64,000 nt of DNA from Pelomonas sp041914785 (GTDB taxonomy: Bacteria > Pseudomonadota > Gammaproteobacteria > Burkholderiales > Burkholderiaceae_C): positions 1 to 64,000 of the forward strand of contig JAYSCT010000001.1 in assembly GCA_041914785.1 (NCBI GenBank), written 5' to 3'. Below, piece after piece: positions 16,081 through 24,342 of the stretch. Positions within the stretch are counted from its first letter, which is position 1; each line of letters starts with the position of its first letter. The translations under genes and the position numbers were made by a program. The notes beneath the pieces are model-generated. The model ran no database searches and was not told the DNA's origin. It saw nothing but the letters and a program-made list of their open reading frames with translations.

Positions 16081-16902
16081 TCAGAGTTTGACCCGGCAGC
16101 GCAGCCCTGCCGGAAGTTCACCCTTGGCGTTCGGAATCTCGGCCACGATGCCGAAGGTGCCCGCGGCCGCGTCGACGACACGGTCCACCGTGCGCACCCT
16201 GGCCTGGATGGGCTTGCCCGAGAACGGCGCCTCGGGCGTGACGCTGACCATCTGCCCCGGCTTTACCGCCGTGAACGCCTTCACCGGCAGCAGCGCCTGC
16301 ACCTTCAGCGGGTCGGTCTGCGCGATCTTCAGCACGGGCTTCTTGGTGTCGCTGCTGTCCATCAGCGCGCCGGGGTAGAGGTACTGGTCGACGACGACGC
16401 CGCTGAACGGCGCCAGGATCTGGCGACGGCGCAGCTGGTCGACGGCCTGGCGGTGGTCCAGCCGCGCAATCTGGTTGTTCTCCGTGGCCGTCTTCAGCTC
16501 GGCTTCCGCCAGCTTGAGTTCGGCCTGCGCGTCTTCCACGGCCTGGGCGGAAACGAACTCCTCCGTCAGCAGGTCCTGCAGCCGCCGCGCCTTCTCGCGC
16601 AGCGCGCCCACCTTGGCGCGCGACATCTCGGCCTGGCCCTGCGCATCGGCGCGCGCGCGGGCGGACTCCGCCGCGCTGGCCTCCACGCTGCTCTCGATGC
16701 TGACGAGCACCTGCCCCTGGCGGATGGGGTCGCCACGGCGCGCGTGCACACGCTCCAGGATGCCGACGACCGGGCTGCGGATCTCCACCGTCTGCGCGGG
16801 TTCGATCATGCAGTCGTACTCCTGCGCCGAGGCGGGCAGGCTCGGCAGAGCAAGGAGGGCAAGAAGGGCAGGAAGGGCAGGTGAAAGAGGCGTGGGCTTC
16901 AT
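16081..16902 (-). CDS. Periplasmic adaptor (HlyD/RND membrane-fusion family)
   Basis: A 273-residue membrane-fusion protein. Residues 1-26 are a signal peptide; the mature part opens with a barrel-sandwich (biotinyl-lipoyl) half (RSPVVGILERVHARRGDPIRQ), followed by a coiled-coil hairpin (about 75-155), the second lipoyl half (ILAPFSGVVVDQYLYPGALM) and a beta-barrel. It is short for the family, lacking a large membrane-proximal domain. Its start overlaps the SecA-like stop by ATGA (16899-16902). No inner-membrane RND pump or ABC exporter is present, so it probably bridges the other components of this cluster to the TolC-like protein. Confidence 0.88.
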   Translation of the reverse strand: MKPTPLSPALPALLALLALPSLPASAQEYDCMIEPAQTVEIRSPVVGILERVHARRGDPIRQGQVLVSIESSVEASAAESARARADAQGQAEMSRAKVGALREKARRLQDLLTEEFVSAQAVEDAQAELKLAEAELKTATENNQIARLDHRQAVDQLRRRQILAPFSGVVVDQYLYPGALMDSSDTKKPVLKIAQTDPLKVQALLPVKAFTAVKPGQMVSVTPEAPFSGKPIQARVRTVDRVVDAAAGTFGIVAEIPNAKGELPAGLRCRVKL

Positions 16903-18899
16903 GTCGTGGAACCGGCAATGCCGATGATGCGGTGCAGTTCGCGGTCCTGCCGCAGAGTCTGTTTTCTCATCTGCCAGGCGCGGCGCTCGGCGTCGCGCTG
17001 CGCCAGGCGCACGGCCAGGGCCAGGCCTTGCCCGCGGGCGAGCGCGGCGCGCAGGGCGGCCGGCAGGGTCTTGAACAGCGGATCGTCGGCCGCCACCAGC
17101 GCGCGCGCGGTGCCGGGCTGGCCCTGGCGGCCGCTGCGGCCGAACAGCTGGCGGTCCACGCGCGGCGACTCGTGGAACTCGGTGAGGATGACGTGCAGCC
17201 CGCCGGCGGCCAGCGCCTGCGCGTCGGGCTTGATGTCGGTGCCGCGGCCGGCCATGTTGGTGGCGATGGTGATGCGGCCCGACGCGCCGGCACGCGACAC
17301 GATGGCGGCCTCCTCGGCGTCCTGGCGCGCGTTCAGCACGGTGGCCTCCACGCCGCGCTCGGCAAACACCGCGGCGACGGCCTCGCTGGCCTCCACGCTG
17401 CGCGTGCCCACCAGCACCGCCTGGCCGCGCGCGGCGGCCGCCATGGCTTCGTCGGCGACGGCCTGCCACTTGGCGGCGGCATCCGGCAGCACAGCGGGCG
17501 GCAGCTCGCGGCGCTGGATGGGCTTGTTCGTCGGCAGCCGGCGCACGCGCAGCCGGTACGTGGCCCACAGCTCGCGGGCGGCCTCGGCGGCGGTGCCGGT
17601 CAGCCCGGCCAGCAGGTAGTAGCGGCGGAAGAAGCGCTGGAAGGTCATGCGCGCCAGCGTGTCGCGGCCCGCCGTGAGCTTGACGCCCTCCTTGGCCTCG
17701 ATGAGCTGGTGCAGACCCTGCTCCCAGCTGCGGTCGGCCATCACGCGGCCGGTGCTCTCGTCGACGATCTGCACCTTCAGCCCCTCCTCGGGCTTGTCGC
17801 CGGGGGCCAGGATGTAGTGCTGGTCGCGCTCGTAGAAGTGCAGCGCCGTCAGCGCCTGGCGCAGCAGCTGTTCGCGCCACGGCCGCGCGCGCCAGACGGG
17901 CCGCACGCCGTCGGGCAGCGGCGGGCAGGCGTCCAGCGCGCCGGGCTTGAGCTCCACCTCGCGGGTGGCCAGCTTCAGCGTGAAGTGCTGGCCCTCGCGC
18001 AGATCGCGCGCGGCGGCGATGGCCCAGGCCAGCAGCGCCGGCTCGTGGATGCCTTCGGACTCCTGCGAAATGATCATCGGCGTGCGGGCCTCGTCGATGA
18101 GCACGCTGTCGGCCTCGTCGACGATGGCGAAATGCAGCGCCGGGATCAGCGGCTCGGCCGACTCGCCGCGCACGAAGCCGCGCAGGCCGGCCACGCGGCC
18201 CGGCAGCAGACCGTGGCCGGCGAGGCGGTCCTTCAGGTAGTCGAACACCAGCTCCTTGCCGCTGACGTAGCAGACCGCATGCCGGTAGGCCGTGCGGCGC
18301 TCGTCGGGCTCCATGCCGCCCTTGACGAAGCCGCCATCGAGGCCGAAGAACGCGAACAGCGGCGCCATCTCCTCGCAGTCGCGCTGCGCGAGGTAGTCGT
18401 TGGTGCTGACGACATGCACGCGCGCGCCACTGGCGGCCATCACCGTGGCGGCGAGCGCGGCCACCAGCGTCTTGCCCTCGCCGGTGCGCATCTCGGCCAG
18501 CTGGCCGGTGATGAGCAGCCGTGCGCCGGCGAACTGCACCGGGTGCGGCCACAGGCCCAGCCGGCGGCGCGCCGCCTCGCCCACGGCGCCCAGCGCACGG
18601 GCCAGTGCGGCGCCGTCGCGGGCGTTCGCGCGCAGCGCGGCCATCGCGTCGTGCAGCTGCCGCACGACGGCCTCGTCCGCTGCATCGCGCAGCGGCTGCG
18701 CGGCGATGGCGGCACTCAGCGCGGCCACGCTGGCGGCCGACTCGCTCCGCACCGGCAGCCAGCCGGCCACGTCGCGCAGCCAGCGCTCCAGCTTCTGGTC
18801 ACCCTCCGCGCCGCGCTCGTCGCGCAGCGTGTCGGCGCGGCGGAACTCCGGGCCGGCCAGGGCCTTGAGCCAGCGCAGGTCGGCGGCCAGGCTAGACAT
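16899..18899 (-). CDS. SecA-like ATPase lacking the C-terminal translocation domains
   Basis: A 666-residue SecA homologue; housekeeping SecA is about 900. Walker A MRTGEGKT is at 137-144 and Walker B IVDEADSVLIDEARTP at 259-273. A reduced preprotein cross-linking region is followed by NBD2 motifs KEGVKLTAGRDTLA, AGLTGTA, TNMAGRGTDIK and GRSGRQG. The protein ends soon after the start of the long scaffold helix (near QMRKQTLRQD), so the two-helix finger, helical wing and zinc-binding tail are missing. It should be a cytoplasmic motor adapted to a different membrane partner. The start overlaps the M50/HlyD gene by 8 bp and the stop overlaps the adaptor start (ATGA), indicating a shared complex. 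It is not the essential secA. Confidence 0.9.
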   Translation of the reverse strand: MSSLAADLRWLKALAGPEFRRADTLRDERGAEGDQKLERWLRDVAGWLPVRSESAASVAALSAAIAAQPLRDAADEAVVRQLHDAMAALRANARDGAALARALGAVGEAARRRLGLWPHPVQFAGARLLITGQLAEMRTGEGKTLVAALAATVMAASGARVHVVSTNDYLAQRDCEEMAPLFAFFGLDGGFVKGGMEPDERRTAYRHAVCYVSGKELVFDYLKDRLAGHGLLPGRVAGLRGFVRGESAEPLIPALHFAIVDEADSVLIDEARTPMIISQESEGIHEPALLAWAIAAARDLREGQHFTLKLATREVELKPGALDACPPLPDGVRPVWRARPWREQLLRQALTALHFYERDQHYILAPGDKPEEGLKVQIVDESTGRVMADRSWEQGLHQLIEAKEGVKLTAGRDTLARMTFQRFFRRYYLLAGLTGTAAEAARELWATYRLRVRRLPTNKPIQRRELPPAVLPDAAAKWQAVADEAMAAAARGQAVLVGTRSVEASEAVAAVFAERGVEATVLNARQDAEEAAIVSRAGASGRITIATNMAGRGTDIKPDAQALAAGGLHVILTEFHESPRVDRQLFGRSGRQGQPGTARALVAADDPLFKTLPAALRAALARGQGLALAVRLAQRDAERRAWQMRKQTLRQDRELHRIIGIAGSTT

Positions 18900-21042
18900 T
18901 CAGCCTCGCGAGGAAGGCCTGGCGCAGCCGCAGCAGCCACTGCGCCGCCAGCGGCGTGGCGCCGAGGTCGAAGCGCACCCAGACCTTGTCGCCGAACACG
19001 GCGCTGGGCGACGGCTGGGCCAGCTGCAGCTCGATGTCGAACACGCGGCGCAGGCTGTGCTTGCCGCCCTCCTTGGACGGGTCCACAGCCACCTCGCCGC
19101 CGCCCGACGAACCCAGCGCCAGCGACACCAGCTCGAAGCCGCCGCCCGGCACCTGGCGGCGCACGCTCGCGTCCTGCGTGGCGTGCGGCCACTGCATCAG
19201 CCGCACCTGCACGCCCTGCACCCGGTGCTTCACGAGGTCGGCATCCTCCTGCGACACGGCCACGCGCACGCGGTCGGTCGGGCCGGCGACGAGGTAGCCC
19301 AGCAGCTCGCCGCGCTTGACGGCGCGGCCGGTCAGCTCGGTGGGCGCGTCGGGCACCCAGCGGCCGGCGATGTTGGCCGCTACGTCCAGCGCGGCGACGC
19401 GGGCGCGCGCTTCCTCGTAGCGCTGCTGCCGCGCGGCCAGCTCGGTGCGCAGCGGGATGGCGCGCGCCGGCTCGGCCACCTCGGCGCGGCGCAGCGTGGC
19501 CTCGGTCTGTGCCAGCGCCGCGGCGGCCTGCGCCAGCTCGGCCTGCAGCGGCAGGTTGTCGATCCTGAGAATGGCCGCGCCGCGCGTCACCGTGCTGCCC
19601 GGCGCCGCCTGCACGGCACTGATCTGGCCGGCCGCCTCGGCACGCACCAGCGCCTCGTCTGGCAGCCACACCACGCCCTGGTGCACCGAGTAGAACGGCA
19701 GCGGCACCAGGCCCAGGAAGCCCAGCACGCCCGCCGCCAGCAGCAGCGCGCGACGCTTGGCCAGGTCGCGCCGGCGCGCCAGCGAACCGCCTTCGTCCAG
19801 GTGCTTCCAGGCCTTCCACAGCGGCATCACCAGCGCCTGCCAACCTGCCATGACGGCCATGATGGCGCCGATCAGCAGGTACTCGCTGGCGACGAACCAG
19901 ATCAGCCCGACCGTGATGAGCAGCCGGTAGATGGGCGCGATGGCGCCGTAAAGGAACAGGAGCCAGCGCTCGCCGTCCGACACCATGGGCGGCTCGGCGT
20001 CGCGTGCGCCAAACAGCCAGCGGTCGCTGAGGTAGACCCAGTAGGCCTGGGCGCGCTGCGCCAGGTTGGGCAGCTCCAGCAGGTCGGTCGCGATGAAGTA
20101 GCCGTCGTAGCGCATCAGCGGGTTCCCGTTGACCAGCAGCGTCGACACACCGGCGATGAGAATGACGTTGTAGGCCACCGCGGTCAGCAGCCCCGGCTCG
20201 GCCGCCAGCCACACGAACAACGCCACGGCGCCCAGCGCCAGCTCGGCCAGGATGCCCGCCGCCGCCACCTGCGCCCGCGCCCACTTGGACGCGAAGCCGT
20301 AGGACGACGTCGCGTCCACATACGGCACCGGCGTGAACAGGATGAACAGCAGCCCCACCTCGCGCACCGTGCCGCCATGCGCCTTCACGGCCAGGCCATG
20401 CGCCCACTCGTGCACCGCCTTGACGAGCGGGTAGACGAACCACAGCAGCACCAGGTTGCTGGCGGACAGCACGCGGTCCGACAGGTTCTGCGTCAGTGCC
20501 TGCCAGTGCTGCGCGCCCAGCACCGCCGCGGGCACGACGAGGGCCAGCCACAGCAGCAGCACCGGCAGGCTGAACAGCGCGCGTGCCAGCGCGGTCTGCC
20601 GGTCGAACCACGCGTCGGGGTGGAACAGCGGCAGCCGCAGGCTCATCAGGTTCAGCCAGTTCTGCTTGAACTTGGCCTTGCGCTGGCGCTGGAAACGCTC
20701 GAACACCTCGCCGGCGTCGGGCGAGACCTGCGTCTGCAGCAGGTCGTTGGCATGCAGCGACGACACCAGCTGCACCAGCTCATGCTGCGAGATCGTCGCG
20801 CCGTCATCACTGGCCGCGGCGCAGGCCGCGTCCCAGACCTCGTCCAGCGTGCGGCGCCCGTCGCACAGCGACAGCACGCGCCACACCTCGGGCGTCATGC
20901 GGTGAAAGCGCTGGGCCACGGGGTCGGACAGCAGCACCCACGAGCGGCCGCGCAGCCGGCGGTGCAACGGCTCGACGCCGTCACGCAGCCGGGGGCGCAG
21001 GTGGCGCAGCGCGTGCCAGTGTTCCGAGAGCAGGGCTTGCAT
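18892..21042 (-). CDS. PqqD-like / M50 metalloprotease-like / HlyD fusion
   Basis: A 716-residue inner-membrane protein in three parts. Residues about 15-105 resemble the PqqD winged helix that grips peptides (RFHRMTPEVWRVLSLCDGRR). Residues about 150-420 are polytopic and carry a site-2-protease-type zinc site, HEWAH at 211-215 with NPLMRYDG at 307-314 and the intervening TPVPYVDA. After further helices, residues about 445-700 form a HlyD-like adaptor with lipoyl (VRAEAAGQISAVQAAPGSTV) and coiled-coil segments. The zinc ligands are intact, so proteolysis is possible. The family also occurs beside other peptide exporters. Here it is the best candidate for the inner-membrane platform, coupled to the SecA-like ATPase by an 8-bp overlap. 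Confidence 0.88.
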   Translation of the reverse strand: MQALLSEHWHALRHLRPRLRDGVEPLHRRLRGRSWVLLSDPVAQRFHRMTPEVWRVLSLCDGRRTLDEVWDAACAAASDDGATISQHELVQLVSSLHANDLLQTQVSPDAGEVFERFQRQRKAKFKQNWLNLMSLRLPLFHPDAWFDRQTALARALFSLPVLLLWLALVVPAAVLGAQHWQALTQNLSDRVLSASNLVLLWFVYPLVKAVHEWAHGLAVKAHGGTVREVGLLFILFTPVPYVDATSSYGFASKWARAQVAAAGILAELALGAVALFVWLAAEPGLLTAVAYNVILIAGVSTLLVNGNPLMRYDGYFIATDLLELPNLAQRAQAYWVYLSDRWLFGARDAEPPMVSDGERWLLFLYGAIAPIYRLLITVGLIWFVASEYLLIGAIMAVMAGWQALVMPLWKAWKHLDEGGSLARRRDLAKRRALLLAAGVLGFLGLVPLPFYSVHQGVVWLPDEALVRAEAAGQISAVQAAPGSTVTRGAAILRIDNLPLQAELAQAAAALAQTEATLRRAEVAEPARAIPLRTELAARQQRYEEARARVAALDVAANIAGRWVPDAPTELTGRAVKRGELLGYLVAGPTDRVRVAVSQEDADLVKHRVQGVQVRLMQWPHATQDASVRRQVPGGGFELVSLALGSSGGGEVAVDPSKEGGKHSLRRVFDIELQLAQPSPSAVFGDKVWVRFDLGATPLAAQWLLRLRQAFLARLNV

Positions 21043-21103
21043 GACGTGGGCTCAACGCGGGCCGAGCGCCGGGCCGCTCCCAAGCCGGCCCCCCAGGGCG
21101 ATG

Positions 21104-21128
21104 TGCTTGGCGGTCAAGCCGCCAAGCA
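21104..21128. repeat. Hairpin within a probable dispersed repeat
   Basis: TGCTTGGCGG (21104-21113) and CCGCCAAGCA (21119-21128) form a perfect 10-bp stem with a 5-base loop; a GGCGA/TCGCC pair extends it beyond a small bulge. The 160-bp space between the two HlyD-type genes (21043-21202) consists mostly of this kind of GC-rich complementary sequence, which from memory resembles intergenic repeats common in Burkholderiales. No gene is seen in it. It could attenuate transcription between the upstream and downstream halves of the cluster. Confidence 0.5.
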
Positions 21129-21202
21129 TCGCCGTCCCCTCGGGGGACCGACCAGGCTTGCCCGCGTTCAGCGGCGCAAGAGTGGGCGAGGGGCTGTCCA
21201 TT

Positions 21203-22921
21203 TCAGATCCAGTACTGCCAGAGTTTGAGACGCAGCCAGTCGACGGACTCGCGCGTCCAGATCGTCAGCAGGTTGGAGCGGCCGACGACGACCTTGGCCA
21301 CGCCCTGCATGCCCGGGCTCAGCGCCGGCACCTCGCCCTTCCAAGCGGCCTCGGCGCGGAAGCCGTTGGCACCGTCCTGCACGCTGGCCGTCGCGGTCAC
21401 GCGGCTGAGCTCGAAGTCGTGGCCGGCATGCGGCTGGCCGGCCAGGCGCAGCACGCCGGGCTGACCCACGCGCACGCGGGCGATGTCGCGCTCGGGCACG
21501 TGCAGCACGACGCGGTAGCCCTCGGCGGCGATCTCGAACATCTCCTTGCCCAGCTCCGCCGGGCTGCCCAGCTGCTGCACCCAGTCGCCGCTGACGACCA
21601 GGCCGTCGATGGGTGCTACCAGCTGCGCGCGCGCCAGCTTGGCCTCCACCAGCGCCAGCTGGCCTTCGGCGCCCTGCAACTCGGCGCTGGCCAGCGCGAC
21701 GGACGCGGCCTCGCGGTCGGCCATGGCCTGGCGCAGCTTGGCGGCGGCCTGGTCACGCTCGCCGCGCAGCCGGGCCTGGTCCAGCTTCAGCTCGCGGTCG
21801 TCCAGGCGCAGCAAGACCTGGCCCTGGCGCACACGGTCGCCCGGCCGCACCAGCGCCTCGGCGATGAAGCCCTCGAACGGCGCCGTGACGAGCTGGCGCG
21901 TGCGGCCCTCGATGACGGTGTGCGCCGTGACGCGGTCGTCCACCGGCACCAGCAGCAGCACGGCCAGCACCACGGCCACGGCCGCCGCGCCGACCTTCCA
22001 CGCCCGGTGGCCGGGGCCGCGCAGGCGGTCCACCACGCGGCGCAGCGCGCGCCAGGCCTGCACCGGCAGCGGCAACTCGGCCGTGCGCCAGTGGCGCAGC
22101 AGCGGCTCGGCCAGCGTGGCGCTGGTGCGCAGCACCTGCTGCGCGGTGGGCGGCGTGTCGCCCTGCGCCACCAGCACGGCCACCACCTCGCCCTGGTCCA
22201 GCAGCGGCAGCGCCCAGGCGCCGTCTTCCACCAGCTCGCGGCCCTCGACGAAGGCGCGTTGCGCCACCTCGCCCGCCGCCCGCAGCGCGGGGCTGCCGGT
22301 CTCGGCATCGGCCACGTCGGCGGCCACCCACCAATGCGTGCGCTCGTGCCGCACCTCGAACAGCGACAGCCGCAGCTCGCCGTCGGGCGGCAGTTCCCGC
22401 CGCGCCCAGGCGGCCGTGCGGTTGACCCAGTCCTGCGCCGCGGCGCGCGCGCGGCGGTGCGACGCCACGTGGCCCATCAGCTCCAGCAGTTCGGCCGCGC
22501 GCTGGTTGTGCGCGAGGCTGGCGGCACTCAGCGTCAGCTGCAGCCAGCCCAGCGACAGCAGCAGCAGTTGCAGGCTGCGGTCGTTGTGAGGCGGGCTGAG
22601 CAACGCGCCGACGATGCCGGGCTGGCCGCTGGGCAGGGCCAGGTGGGTGGCCACCATCAGCTCGCCGGTGGCCACGCGGCTCAGCGCGACGGGGCTGTCG
22701 CGCGTGACGCGGGCACGGGCCTCGGCCCAGGCGTCGGCTACGTCGGTGCGCTCGAACGGCGCACGCCAGGCGGCGTCGGCCGCGTGCAGTGCGACGCCCT
22801 GGCAGCCCAGGCCAGCCGCATGCAGCCGCTGCAGCCACATCGCCAGCGCCGGCGCCAGCTCGGCCGCCTGCGCGACGGGCGCGGGCGGCGGCAGCACGAG
22901 GTCGTGGTCGTCGGCCGTCAT
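21203..22921 (-). CDS. HlyD-family adaptor with an N-terminal GAF-like cytoplasmic region
   Basis: A 572-residue single-span membrane protein. The first about 300 residues are soluble with repeated ALPLLDQGEVVAVLV/GIVGALL patterns typical of GAF-like domains; a basic stretch precedes the transmembrane helix (GAAAVAVVLAVLLLVPV, about 325-345). The periplasmic part is a HlyD-like adaptor: TAPFEGFIAEALVRPGDRV as first lipoyl half, a coiled coil of about 80 residues, AQLVAPIDGLVVSGDWV as second half, then a beta-barrel. ATG 22921 overlaps the TolC-like stop by ATGA. The cytoplasmic GAF-like portion suggests it senses a signal or docks the motor, which is inference. The open frame extends upstream but that part is shadow. 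Confidence 0.85.
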   Translation of the reverse strand: MTADDHDLVLPPPAPVAQAAELAPALAMWLQRLHAAGLGCQGVALHAADAAWRAPFERTDVADAWAEARARVTRDSPVALSRVATGELMVATHLALPSGQPGIVGALLSPPHNDRSLQLLLLSLGWLQLTLSAASLAHNQRAAELLELMGHVASHRRARAAAQDWVNRTAAWARRELPPDGELRLSLFEVRHERTHWWVAADVADAETGSPALRAAGEVAQRAFVEGRELVEDGAWALPLLDQGEVVAVLVAQGDTPPTAQQVLRTSATLAEPLLRHWRTAELPLPVQAWRALRRVVDRLRGPGHRAWKVGAAAVAVVLAVLLLVPVDDRVTAHTVIEGRTRQLVTAPFEGFIAEALVRPGDRVRQGQVLLRLDDRELKLDQARLRGERDQAAAKLRQAMADREAASVALASAELQGAEGQLALVEAKLARAQLVAPIDGLVVSGDWVQQLGSPAELGKEMFEIAAEGYRVVLHVPERDIARVRVGQPGVLRLAGQPHAGHDFELSRVTATASVQDGANGFRAEAAWKGEVPALSPGMQGVAKVVVGRSNLLTIWTRESVDWLRLKLWQYWI

Positions 22922-24282
22922 GAGCCGCTGCGCTCGCGGGCGCGGTTGAGGTCGACCGGCCGGTGGGCCACGAGCTGCGCGTCCAGCGACTGCCAGTCGG
23001 CCTCGCCGAGCTGGCCCGACAGCGCGCGCAGCCTGAAATAACCCGCCCACGCATCGTGCCGGGCGCGGGACAGGTCACGCCGGGCCTCGAACAGCTTGCC
23101 CTGCGCCTCCAGCACGTCGGCGTTGGTCTTGATGCCCACCTCGAAGCCGCGCTGGTTGGCGCGCACCGACAGCGCCTGCGAGCGCTCGGCCGTGGCCAGC
23201 GCCTTGGCCTGCGACAGCGCCGACAGCGTGGCGACGAAGGCCTGGCGCACGCCGATGACCAGCGTGCGGCGGGCCAGGTCCAGCTCGCTGGCGGCCTTGT
23301 CGCGCAGCGCCAGCGTCTCGACGACCTTGGACTGCGTCGCGCCGCTGGCGAACAGCGGAATGGTCAGCGTGGCACCGATGGCCGACGAGTTGCCGCGGCG
23401 CGGGAAGATGCTGGTGGCCGTGCCGGTGTCGCTGGAGTGGGTGTAGTTGTAGTTGATGTCCACCGTGGGCGCATGGGCCATCGAGGCCTTGCGCGTCTCG
23501 GCCTCGGCGGCGTCCACGGCAAGCCGGGCCTGGCGCAGCTGCGGGCTCTCGGCCTCGGCCTGGGACAGCCACTCCAGCACGCTGTCGGCCGGCAGCACGG
23601 GCAGCGCCTCGGGCGCCACGGCGCGCGCCAGCAGCGCCGGCACGGGGCCGTTGGCGACCTCGGCCAGCACCTGCTGGCGCAGGTCCAGCTCGGCCTCGGC
23701 GGCCAGCAGCTGGGCGATGGCGTTGTCCACCCGCGCCTCGGCCTCGCGCACCTCGGGCGCCGCCGCACGGCCGACCTGGAAGCCGCGCCGCGCCGCGGCC
23801 AGCTGCTCGCCGTAGGCCTCGCGCAGCGCCGTGGCGTGGATGACCACGTCACGCGCCTTGAACACCTCCAGCACGGCCTCGGCCAGCCGCTGCTGCGCCT
23901 CCAGGCGCGACTGCAGCAGCGCGCTGCCGGCCTGCTCCAGCTGGCTGCGCGCGGCCTGCAACGCGGGGTACAGCGCGCCGCGCCAGATGGGCTGGCTGAC
24001 CTGGAACGCGTACTGGTCGGCGCGGAAGGGCCGCGTCTGGCCGGCCGGCAGCTCCTGGTAGCGCGTCTCGGTGGACGTGGCAGTCAGGTTGGCCGTGGGG
24101 CCGTAGGCGGCACGCGCCTGCACCAGCCGCTCCTCAGCGGCACGCAGCGACGCGCCGGTGGCACGCACGGCGGGGTCGGCGGCCAGCGCGCGGTCGGCCA
24201 GCTCGGGCAGCGTCTGCGCCGCGACCGGCAAGGCCACGATCAGAGGCAGCAGGGGCAGGAAACTGGTGAAGCGTCGGATCAC
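22918..24282 (-). CDS. TolC-family outer-membrane efflux protein
   Basis: A 454-residue protein with a signal peptide (residues 1-22, ending PVAAQ) and the two internally repeated OEP domains of TolC. Visible hallmarks are the long Ala/Gln/Glu coiled coils (RLVQARAAYGP, QQRLAEAVLEV), the strands FQVSQPIWRG and ATLTIPLFASGA in each half, and a second-half GIKTNADVLEAQ segment similar to the TolC G-T-x-T-x-x-D-V-L-x-A-Q motif. It should trimerise as an outer-membrane channel and docking tube. It is the first of the four overlapping or closely spaced transport genes after the PEP-CTERM gene, and is coupled to the GAF/HlyD gene by ATGA. Confidence 0.93.
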   Translation of the reverse strand: MIRRFTSFLPLLPLIVALPVAAQTLPELADRALAADPAVRATGASLRAAEERLVQARAAYGPTANLTATSTETRYQELPAGQTRPFRADQYAFQVSQPIWRGALYPALQAARSQLEQAGSALLQSRLEAQQRLAEAVLEVFKARDVVIHATALREAYGEQLAAARRGFQVGRAAAPEVREAEARVDNAIAQLLAAEAELDLRQQVLAEVANGPVPALLARAVAPEALPVLPADSVLEWLSQAEAESPQLRQARLAVDAAEAETRKASMAHAPTVDINYNYTHSSDTGTATSIFPRRGNSSAIGATLTIPLFASGATQSKVVETLALRDKAASELDLARRTLVIGVRQAFVATLSALSQAKALATAERSQALSVRANQRGFEVGIKTNADVLEAQGKLFEARRDLSRARHDAWAGYFRLRALSGQLGEADWQSLDAQLVAHRPVDLNRARERSGS

Positions 24283-24300
24283 GGCAGGCCCAAACGAAAC

Positions 24301-24323
24301 GCGCCGGCCAAAAAGGCCGGCGC
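24301..24323 (-). terminator. Hairpin downstream of the PEP-CTERM gene
   Basis: GCGCCGGCC (24301-24309) and GGCCGGCGC (24315-24323) are a perfect 9-bp stem around AAAAA, lying 20 bases past the PEP-CTERM stop on the minus strand. On that strand the loop is TTTTT and no U tract follows the stem, so it is a strong hairpin but not a textbook intrinsic terminator. It may set lower expression of the TolC-like gene relative to the PEP-CTERM gene. Confidence 0.45.
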
Positions 24324-24342
24324 GCGAGTGTGCGTGAAAGCG

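Noticed and set aside
16899..18899. Housekeeping secA
   Set aside because: It lacks the two-helix finger, wing and zinc tail and lies in a specialised cluster; essential SecA must be elsewhere.
16081..24282. Ordinary type I secretion system
   Set aside because: No ABC-transporter ATPase is present; the energy component is a SecA-like protein and the cargo lacks C-terminal RTX and signal.
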